From positions 4,692 through 18,949 of the forward strand of contig WKLE02001640.1 of the NCBI GenBank assembly GCA_014885115.2: a stretch of 14,258 nucleotides of DNA. The letters are read 5' to 3'. Under the pieces are notes generated by a model. It made no database searches and was not told the origin of the DNA. It worked only from the letters and a program-made list of their open reading frames with translations. Positions within the stretch are counted from its first letter, which is position 1; every line of letters starts with the position of its first letter. Both the position numbers and the translations under genes were made by a program. Shown here piece by piece: positions 8,642 through 14,258 of this stretch. This stretch comes from Asterionellopsis glacialis. Its lineage: Eukaryota; Bacillariophyta; Plagiogrammaphyceae; Rhaphoneidales; Asterionellopsidaceae.

Positions 8642-9523
8642 TTACAGGGGATCGAGGTCTGCCAAGATTCTTTCAATTTCATCCTCGTCCAAAGGCTCCT
8701 CCGCTTCTCCTTCCGCGCTTTTCTTGTAATCATTACTTTCATTTGAACCTTGAGACTCGTACCATTCAATTATTTCATATGGATCGACTAGATTACTATC
8801 GTCGTCTCGTGGACAGGAAGGGTTAAGCCAAAAGGATCCAGGGGTGGCAATGTCATCCAAGTAAAAATTAAAATCATGCACTACAGCATCTGCAAATTCG
8901 CTGTCCTTGCCCACTGACAAGTAACGCATACCAGTGTACCGTGCCGCACGACACACATCTTCGCAATCACCAAACACAACTACGTATTGAGGTAGGGGGG
9001 GACGGGGTGGGTCTGCTAAACCACGTCCAAATCCGGAAGAACCACCAAATCCTCTTGGTTGGATAGTCGTTGATTCCATAACATTAACAAGTGATCGTGG
9101 GTTTGGTGGTCGTCTTGCTTGTTGTTGGTTTTCATCTGAAATTGAAAAGACTTGTAATAATGAATCATCGTCCAATTCTTTTGGCAGTGTAACAAAGGAT
9201 TCATCTCCATTTGGCCTGTCTTCAATGAGGATGGCAGGTGTTTCGATTTCCTTGCATTCTTGGAGGAGTTCTTGCAATCCATATTTTGGTGTTTTATTGT
9301 CATCTTCTAATAAAATATGTCTTCCATAAAAGATAAGAGTTTCTGGCAAATCAATATTACGGACCATACTGATTCTCGAAGAAGCTGAGCATGTTTTTTT
9401 GGAGTTGGACCAGATTTTTACAACAGTTGGAGCCATTGTGGTAAAACTGCTTGCTACATTTATCAATGTCGCTAGTAGCAAGCAGCCAATCGTATGCTGA
9501 GCATTTTTGATGAAATAATTCAT
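8642..9523 (-). CDS. Plastid-targeted HAD-like protein, probably catalytically degenerate
   Basis: A 293-residue protein from ATG 9523, with an in-frame TAA 24 nt upstream. Residues 1-26 are a signal peptide (hydrophobic CLLLATLINVA) ending ASS|FTTMAP, an ASAFAP-like site with Phe at +1, so plastid import is likely. Residues 58-105 (DLPETLIFYGRHILLED, then GLQELLQECKEIETPAILIED) resemble the start of a haloacid-dehalogenase fold. Residues 181-204 (VVVFGDCEDVCRAARYTGMRYLSV) resemble HAD motif IV, which normally reads E-D-S...A-A...G-M. At the place of the motif I nucleophile (LIF-D-x-D-G) the sequence reads LIF-Y-G-R-H, so both catalytic Asp appear lost. A Gly/Pro-rich linker (138-178) separates the halves and an acidic tail ends the protein. 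The fold assignment is inference; a phosphatase role is not supported. Confidence 0.68.
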   Translation of the reverse strand: MNYFIKNAQHTIGCLLLATLINVASSFTTMAPTVVKIWSNSKKTCSASSRISMVRNIDLPETLIFYGRHILLEDDNKTPKYGLQELLQECKEIETPAILIEDRPNGDESFVTLPKELDDDSLLQVFSISDENQQQARRPPNPRSLVNVMESTTIQPRGFGGSSGFGRGLADPPRPPLPQYVVVFGDCEDVCRAARYTGMRYLSVGKDSEFADAVVHDFNFYLDDIATPGSFWLNPSCPRDDDSNLVDPYEIIEWYESQGSNESNDYKKSAEGEAEEPLDEDEIERILADLDPL

Positions 9524-9921
9524 AGTGGAGACTTTTGTTGTTTATTAGGATGATGAAGGTCGTTGTTGTTGACAATCCATGGGTCAAGTCAGATTGATGA
9601 GTGTCTGTCTTGTTCGGTATGTGAAAAAAATGAGGATGGAGGTCACTCCTAGAGGTCCTACACTACGATAGACTCTAATCTGAAATCAAGTCTTTACTGA
9701 GAGTGATTTTTTCGCACGAAAAGAGGTGTAACGCTTAGGAGTTTTTTTTAATTTCAAAAAAATCGAAAAGAATCCAAATCGGAGCAAACCGAAACATACG
9801 AAACAACGACAAAAAAAGAAGGAAAACAAAACCACTATCGACAAGCAAGTTCAAAAGTGGTTGCATCCTGATAATAAATATAAAATACTGTTGTAACAAA
9901 GGTCGCCTTTTGAACATCGAG
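9524..9921. promoter_or_regulatory. Divergent spacer between the HAD-like gene and OTU1
   Basis: A 398-bp head-to-head spacer with homopolymer T and A runs (9742-9768 and around 9811-9817). It lacks the GTACCWGGTAC palindrome found in two other divergent spacers. No gene is seen; the OTU1 frame is open upstream to a TAG at 9736-9738 but has no ATG before 9922. Confidence 0.5.
9879..9885 (+). promoter_or_regulatory. Possible TATA element of OTU1
   Basis: TATAAAA begins 43 nt before the OTU1 ATG. If used, the leader would be very short. The surroundings are A/T rich, so this may be chance. Confidence 0.22.
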
Positions 9922-10845
9922 ATGAAAAGAGTACGTATACGCCATCCTGCAGGATCGTCAACAATTGAAGTTTCTCCAGAAAGTACTTTTGGACAAGTTG
10001 CACATTCAATTGAAGCCGCTGTGCCTTCTTTGGTGTGCTCTCTTCAATTATGGAAAGACGGATATCCACCCCGTCCTCGTTCCCAGTGCGATGCGGTCGA
10101 TCGATTTCCTAATGATATTGACATGATACATGTTTCAATTGCAGGACAGGGCGATACGCCCACGATCAACTTTAACAAAAGTGTATCTGAGTCTTCTGTC
10201 CTAATAGAGGAACCTTCTATACTAGATCCTGATGGAGTCGTCGTCAGACGGATCATTGATGCTGACAATTCATGCTTATTCAATTCTATCGGATATATTC
10301 TTCTTGACAAGTCAACAGTGAGTGCCCCAAAACTACGTCAAATGGTGGCCCAAGCGGTTCGAGATGATCCCTTGACGTTTACTGGTGCCTTTTTGGGCAA
10401 GGAACCACAAGACTATATTGACTTTATTACAGATCCAAAGGCATGGGGAGGCCAGATAGAATTATTGATATTCAGTCGCTTATTTAAAACGGAGATAGCG
10501 GCATTTGATATTATTACAGACCGAGTTGATATTTATGGGACAGAAGAGAATTACAACAGACGAGTTTTTGTCATTTATGATGGTATACATTATGATGCTC
10601 TTGCCTTCTGTCTCAACGAAGCGTTGCCAGCAGATGCAGATGTGACACAATTTTCCCCAAAAGATGATTTGGTCCTTGAAAAGGCTCGAGCTGTTTGCTC
10701 AGAGCAACACAAAAAGAAGGCTTTCACAGATACAAGTAACTTCACTTTGCGATGCCTAGTTTGTCAAGCTGGATTGAAGGGTGCAAATGAAGCGCAAGCA
10801 CATGCACAGCAAACGGGTCATACAAACTTTTCCGAATTCCAATAA
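9922..10845 (+). CDS. OTU1/YOD1-type deubiquitinating cysteine protease
   Basis: A 307-residue protein from ATG 9922. The frame reaches a TTG at 9910 but no upstream ATG exists. Three parts match the OTU1/YOD1 architecture. Residues 1-75 form a ubiquitin-like UBX-type domain (MKRVRIRHPAGSSTIEVSP, SLQLWKDGYPP), which in the family binds Cdc48/p97. Residues 105-230 are the OTU domain, with catalytic Cys118 in DADNSCLFN, the family mark AWGGQIELLIFS, and the catalytic His223 in YDGIHYDAL. A C-terminal C2H2 finger has CLVC (278-281) and paired His 294 and 300, ending HTNFSEF. Known members trim ubiquitin from Cdc48 substrates in ER-associated degradation. There is no signal peptide, so this is expected to be the host cytosolic form and not the plastid-periplastid (SELMA) deubiquitinase. 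Yeast Otu1 has a similar length. All catalytic residues are present and the gene is intronless. Confidence 0.95.
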   Translation: MKRVRIRHPAGSSTIEVSPESTFGQVAHSIEAAVPSLVCSLQLWKDGYPPRPRSQCDAVDRFPNDIDMIHVSIAGQGDTPTINFNKSVSESSVLIEEPSILDPDGVVVRRIIDADNSCLFNSIGYILLDKSTVSAPKLRQMVAQAVRDDPLTFTGAFLGKEPQDYIDFITDPKAWGGQIELLIFSRLFKTEIAAFDIITDRVDIYGTEENYNRRVFVIYDGIHYDALAFCLNEALPADADVTQFSPKDDLVLEKARAVCSEQHKKKAFTDTSNFTLRCLVCQAGLKGANEAQAHAQQTGHTNFSEFQ

Positions 10846-11160
10846 TCTATTAACTGTGGAAAATAGCTGATTTTCAACCCTTTTTTCGGCAATCTTGGAA
10901 GTTCTCAAGTATGACAGTATTTTTCATTGCTACAATATTATTTCATGAAACAAAAAAACTTCACTGTGACCACAAGACAACTTTCAATCTATTTTCAGAA
11001 TAATCAAACGTGCATCAGCTTCTTGCTGACTGTTGTTGCCTGGTAGTTTTATGCTCACACTTACCCAGGTACACATCGATATATGGTCGCTCTAGTAGAG
11101 AGTCCTCTAGCAGAGGTTCCTATATTATCATTAAAATCATAAGACTATAGATTTATCTTT
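10846..11160. other. Spacer downstream of OTU1
   Basis: A 315-bp AT-rich spacer. It holds an imperfect inverted repeat, CCTGGTA (11039-11045) against TACCCAGGTAC (11062-11072), related to the palindromes elsewhere in the window. It also holds a tandem 15-mer at 11090-11119. No gene is seen. Confidence 0.5.
11090..11119. repeat. Tandem 15-nt repeat, each unit nearly palindromic
   Basis: Units CTCTAGTAGAGAGTC (11090-11104) and CTCTAGCAGAGGTTC (11105-11119) agree at 12 of 15 positions. The first contains the odd-centred palindrome CTCTAGTAGAG; across the join CCTCT...AGAGG forms a second (11104-11116). It lies between the 3' end of OTU1 and the possible small minus-strand gene. Confidence 0.65.
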
Positions 11161-11478
11161 TCAAAAATCTAGAATAGCCCTAATACGGGGTAGTTCAGAT
11201 GACTCAAAAAAGTCCATAGGAATAACCCCAACCATAATTATTTTAAAGATACGAACCTCTTCTTCTTCCAACAAGAGTTCCAACTGGCAGCATTGAACTT
11301 CAATTAGCTCCAGGTGTAGAAGTCTACGTAAAGCTCCGTACAAAAATATTCTGAAGCCGATTTGATCTCTTTCTCCCAAGGACGCAACTGATACGATATG
11401 GACACGTGAAACGTGGATGATAGAACTTTGCACACTTCTTTTTGTACTTCGCTTGAATCCCTTCCCACTACTTGACAT
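11161..11478 (-). CDS. Possible small protein, 105 residues, unassigned
   Basis: An ATG-started frame of 105 residues with a basic Ser-rich start (MSSSGKGFKRSTKRSVQSS), a middle GFRIFLYGALRRLLHLEL, a Leu/Glu-rich helix-like stretch and the end ELPRIRAILDF. The frame lies head-to-head with the Sec63-like gene (129 bp between start codons) and tail-to-tail with OTU1. It therefore fits the strict strand alternation of the window, which is the main reason to keep it. There is a faint likeness to CENP-X/MHF2 histone-fold proteins (a Gly-Phe-Arg...Arg-Leu-Leu-His-Leu block and a terminal Leu-Asp-Phe), but the spacing of the middle helix does not fit, so I do not assign it. It could be a chance frame, or a gene whose true form includes an intron I did not find. 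Confidence 0.35.
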   Translation of the reverse strand: MSSSGKGFKRSTKRSVQSSIIHVSRVHIVSVASLGERDQIGFRIFLYGALRRLLHLELIEVQCCQLELLLEEEEVRIFKIIMVGVIPMDFFESSELPRIRAILDF

Positions 11479-11553
11479 CCTTGTTGTTTGTTGTGCTGTG
11501 TGAAGACTGCAAGTAATTCACACGAAGAGGTCACTTTGGAGGCGTAATTTCAC

Positions 11554-11559
11554 TATAAA
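11554..11559 (+). promoter_or_regulatory. Possible TATA element of the Sec63-like gene
   Basis: TATAAA begins 54 nt before the ATG at 11608, in the short divergent spacer. Support is positional only. Confidence 0.25.
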
Positions 11560-11607
11560 GAAAGGTTTTTGTTTTAGCTGCACGCTTGACTCCCTTTCAT
11601 AAAAAAA

Positions 11608-13237
11608 ATGTCAAGCTATACAACACCAATTGCTGTGACCGTGGGTCTCCTGATCCTTTACAAGATTTATCAATGGGTAACAACCAAGTCCGAGGGAAAA
11701 GCCAAAGTCCAAGCGGACGCTAATCCAGAAGCTAATGCAGCCTACATGGTGTCAAAACTTCATCCTGATTCTACTCATTTGGATGTTTTGCTTGTTATTG
11801 CAACCACACCCGACAGTATTCTTCATTCCCAGGAAGCAGTTGATAAAGCAGAAAAACTTCGTCAAGAAAAGCTTCAAAAATTAAAGGAGGAACCCGAAAC
11901 AAAAAAGAAAACTACTGATACCTTCGATCTTGATGACGGAGGATGGGACGAAGGAGACGATGCTGATGAGGAGGCTAAAGCTGCCGCTCAAAAGGAAAAG
12001 GAGGCTGAAGCAGAAAAGGCCAAGGCACTAGCAGAAGTTGCCAAAATGAAGGCAAGCGCGGCTGATATTCTAATGGAGGGCATCGATGATGGTGTTTTAG
12101 GACAAAAGTGGGTGGAGAGTGCTCTTCAAGAGAAGGGATTCTGGCCACCTCCAAAGATGGGTGTCTTGGAGGGAATGAAGTTTGTGAATGCTCAAGGGAA
12201 AAAGGTCGAAGCAATGGAACACCCTGCTATTAGAAGAAACTTGTGTATGACCATGGGCCGTCTTAATGCACAAATGCTGAATGTCCACCCTGAATTATGT
12301 AAGTCCAAGCTATATTTTGTGTGTCCCAAGTCTCCATATTTTCGAAATGAAAAGCCATTCATTAACTTCTGTATGTTTGCTATTTTTTTTATTTTTTTTC
12401 ACTGATGGTCTGACAGTGGAGGCTGGTGCAAAGCAGTTGATCGATCAAACATATTTTAGATCTACCATGGAGTACCGCCAAAGGGCTACTGTTTTGCTAG
12501 ATGTTGCGCTTCGGGTAGCTGTTACTTCTAAGTCTTACCGACTCGCCAAAACTGTTATTGAAGCTGTAGGTATGTTCAAGATCGGTACAAGCTCTCCATC
12601 TGATGAGAAGACTCTTGCATGGTTCCATGATGCCATGAAGAAACAGTACGCAGGAGAAGCTGGTGTGCCTAAACTCGAGGTGAAAAATTACAAAGTATTC
12701 ACTCCTGATCAAGAAGAAATTGCCACCGACGATGAATGCGTAGTTGAGTTGGAAATGGAACGTTTGCATGCTGAGAACTTCACAAAGCAGAAGATTGCCG
12801 TGTGTCAAAAGCAGGGCATTCCGCCCCAGGTAGCTCTTCAAACCTATCGTGAGGGTTGGTGGATGTTGGTGCGTGCAAAGAGACTTGATGGCGATGATGC
12901 CGAATCCAGCATTACTCTTGATGCAAACAGCCCACTTTCAAAGTTGTTTGAGGAAGATACCATGGAAAAATACCAGAATGAAAAGGGTGATAATAGACTC
13001 CTAAGTGCATGGCCAATGCTTGTTAAGAACGTGGCTCAAAAAACTGGTAAGGTAAAGGTTCAATTTCAGGCTCCGTCTGTCCCTGGCAAGTACCGCTTTT
13101 CTGTTGCGATCAAAAGTCAGGAATTCTTAGGTGCAGATCAAGAATTTTCTGTAGAAGCTGATGTCGTGGATAAGGCAACCGTGAAAAGGGAGAAAGCTGT
13201 TGAAACCAGTGACGACGAAACTAAGAAAGACAAGTAG
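11608..13237 (+). CDS. Sec63-domain ER membrane protein lacking a J domain (two exons)
   Basis: Exons 11608-12298 and 12417-13237 join into 503 residues. One N-terminal membrane segment (about 6-24, PIAVTVGLLILYKIYQWV) is followed by a charged region with a Lys/Glu/Ala-rich coiled coil (about 76-150) interrupted by the acidic FDLDDGGWDEGDDADEE. The second half resembles the Sec63 domain. It has a helical part (LLDVALRVAV...YRLAKTVIEAV), a Trp pair GWWMLVRAKR (377-386) like the E-W-W-W-L-Y-I-A-D of animal SEC63, and a terminal Ig-like strand set, KVKVQFQAP-x-x-PGKYRFSVAIKS...FLGADQEF (442-474). It closes with a charged DD/K tail. Sec63 works with Sec61/Sec62 in post-translational ER translocation and recruits BiP through a lumenal J domain. 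No HPD motif or J domain is visible here, and canonical Sec63 has three membrane spans. The protein may therefore be a divergent paralogue. The same domain also occurs in Brr2-type helicases, but no helicase motifs are present. Confidence 0.78.
12299..12416 (+). other. Intron of the Sec63-like gene (phase 1)
   Basis: A 118-nt intron with donor TTAT|GTAAGT, a long T-rich tract (12382-12399) and acceptor CTGACAG|TGG. The split codon TTG gives ...NVHPEL-L-EAGAKQLID.... Without splicing the upstream frame stops at 12403-12405, before the Sec63 domain. Confidence 0.9.
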
Positions 13238-13392
13238 ACAAATCAATTCTTCTAGAGTTTTTAATATTTTCTATGTGAATGCTATTTTATCTTCGTGTGA
13301 TAATTCTTGGATTCAATCAGGGAAAAACTAATTTTAAAAAACGCTTGTAGATTGCTGCTCTACTTGCTTCCTCCTCACTAAGTTTTCAAGAT
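13238..13392. other. Short convergent spacer
   Basis: 155 bp of A/T-rich DNA between the stop codons of two converging genes. No clear polyadenylation signal or gene is seen. Confidence 0.45.
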
Positions 13393-14258
13393 TCACCCAT
13401 CTTGGTTGCATTGTTCTTCGGATTTGTTTTCAGATAAGAATACTTTTTTAAATTGATCTGCCCAATATCTAGCGATGATTAGACGAATGACTCTCCGATC
13501 AACACGAAAGCTGGGACCAGGTTTAGTATCTTCTGGATCTCTTTCCTGTACATCATCTACTCCTCCAGTATCATTACCGTCGTCGTCTTCGTCTTCGTGG
13601 CTTCTGTGTGATGTAGATGGTCCTCTCTCCAGAAGCTTGGGCCCTCCGAGTGATTCCATCCTTTTCATCCAGATGTCTAATACTTCTTCGTTCAAAGTAC
13701 GATCTTTATTCAGGAATCCTTTTAGAGTGAATCCACCCCTTCTATCATAATGCAAGACCCCTTCAAACGCTATTTCAGACTCTCCACGAGCATCCGTTGG
13801 ATACTTTGTATCCTTGAAGTGCACCACTTGTTCTACCACTGCACAGAGCACGACAGCAAACGCAGAGTGAATCCCATAAACATTATTGATTCTGTCCATA
13901 ATTTCCGCCCTTGGTATTTGCAAAAGTTTAGCAAGTTTCTTTGGTTCGGTCGATCGACACCAATGCTGCAGTTCTTCTCCGTGATCTTCCCAGAATTGTT
14001 TGTATTCCTTCATTTCTTTTTTCAGTTTGTGACGCAATCGTAAACGATCAGCCCATACTTGGTCTCTCATCTCTGGTGGCCAGGGACTTTGGTCTAAGGC
14101 TGATACTTCTGCTTGCGCGGCGTCAGTTTCCAAGTCCGATATAGCATTGATAAGGCCTTTTGTTCCGTCGGGAAATAAATGGGGGAATCCACAGCATGCA
14201 CACGAGCCACCACTCACATACTCAAACATGGTACGATCCACAACCCAATCATCGGAAA
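13393..14258 (-). CDS. Unknown protein, 5' end outside the window
   Basis: The frame stays open to the right edge (upstream codons read S-D-D-W-V-V-D-R-T before the first Met at 14229), so the window probably holds only the C-terminal ~288 residues. The first in-frame GTG (14241) is not a credible start, and the Met at 14229 falls inside sequence that already looks coding. Visible features, counted from that Met: a Cys cluster near the start (GGSCACCGFPHLFPDG), a charged coiled-coil-like helix (LRLRHKLKKEMKEYKQFWEDHGEEL), a hydrophobic segment (SAFAVVLCAVVEQVV) too short to call a membrane span, an acidic low-complexity stretch (HEDEDDDGNDTGGVDD), and a final basic helix RVIRLIIARYWADQFKKVF. 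I do not recognise the family. The acidic stretch corresponds to a GTCGTC/TTCGTC repeat on the plus strand (about 13576-13598), which can change length easily. It converges on the Sec63-like gene 155 bp away. Confidence 0.7.
   Translation of the reverse strand, partial: SDDWVVDRTMFEYVSGGSCACCGFPHLFPDGTKGLINAISDLETDAAQAEVSALDQSPWPPEMRDQVWADRLRLRHKLKKEMKEYKQFWEDHGEELQHWCRSTEPKKLAKLLQIPRAEIMDRINNVYGIHSAFAVVLCAVVEQVVHFKDTKYPTDARGESEIAFEGVLHYDRRGGFTLKGFLNKDRTLNEEVLDIWMKRMESLGGPKLLERGPSTSHRSHEDEDDDGNDTGGVDDVQERDPEDTKPGPSFRVDRRVIRLIIARYWADQFKKVFLSENKSEEQCNQDG

Noticed and set aside
9910..9921. TTG start adding four residues to OTU1
   Set aside because: TTG is not a credible start in a eukaryotic nuclear gene; ATG 9922 gives a normal OTU1 N-terminus.
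11254..11358. Plus-strand reading ending SIELQLAPGVEVYVKLRTKIF-stop
   Set aside because: It looks protein-like, but a TAA lies directly upstream, there is no ATG and no clear splice acceptor; it also overlaps the minus-strand frame.
13475..14144. Several plus-strand frames opposite the last gene
   Set aside because: They are antisense shadows of the long minus-strand frame, rich in Ser and Leu, with no family match.

Overview
This looks like nuclear DNA of a diatom or a close stramenopile relative with a red-algal secondary plastid. Three signs point that way. The genes are separated by short AT-rich spacers. They carry few GT-AG introns, here 106 to 135 nt long. At least three encoded proteins begin with a signal peptide ending in an ASAFAP-like cleavage motif (CSA|FTP, SSSA|FVLP, ASS|FTT), the hallmark of import into a four-membrane plastid. 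The genus cannot be fixed from the sequence alone. I see no prokaryotic operons, rRNA, tRNA, CRISPR array or recognisable transposon.

Layout from left to right: an unassigned AT-rich stretch (1-894); an Mpv17/PMP22-family membrane protein with a signal peptide (895-1704, minus); a 1.2 kb divergent spacer with a cluster of GTACCTGGTAC palindromes; a three-exon plastid-targeted TypA/BipA translational GTPase (2881-5155, plus); an unknown protein with a plastid-type presequence (5520-6242, minus); a divergent spacer with the same palindrome; intronless cytosolic seryl-tRNA synthetase (6799-8268, plus); a plastid-targeted degenerate HAD-like protein (8642-9523, minus); an OTU1/YOD1-type deubiquitinase (9922-10845, plus); a possible 105-residue gene (11161-11478, minus); a two-exon Sec63-domain membrane protein without a J domain (11608-13237, plus); and the 3' part of an unknown gene running off the right edge (13393-14258, minus).

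Neighbouring genes alternate strand throughout, so every spacer is either head-to-head or tail-to-tail. Functionally the window is a mix of housekeeping genes. TypA acts on plastid ribosomes and SerRS in cytosolic translation. OTU1 and the Sec63-like protein both belong to ER protein handling (ERAD and translocation). The small minus-strand proteins are mostly addressed to the secretory or plastid route.

Several apparent reading-frame starts are not ATG. The starts were corrected to the first in-frame ATG for the Mpv17-like protein (1704), the unknown plastid-type protein (6242) and OTU1 (9922). I found no clear new biological system. The points most worth a second look are the palindrome clusters, the J-domain-less Sec63 protein, the HAD-like protein that seems to lack its catalytic aspartates, and the intron that separates the TypA targeting presequence from its GTPase domain.
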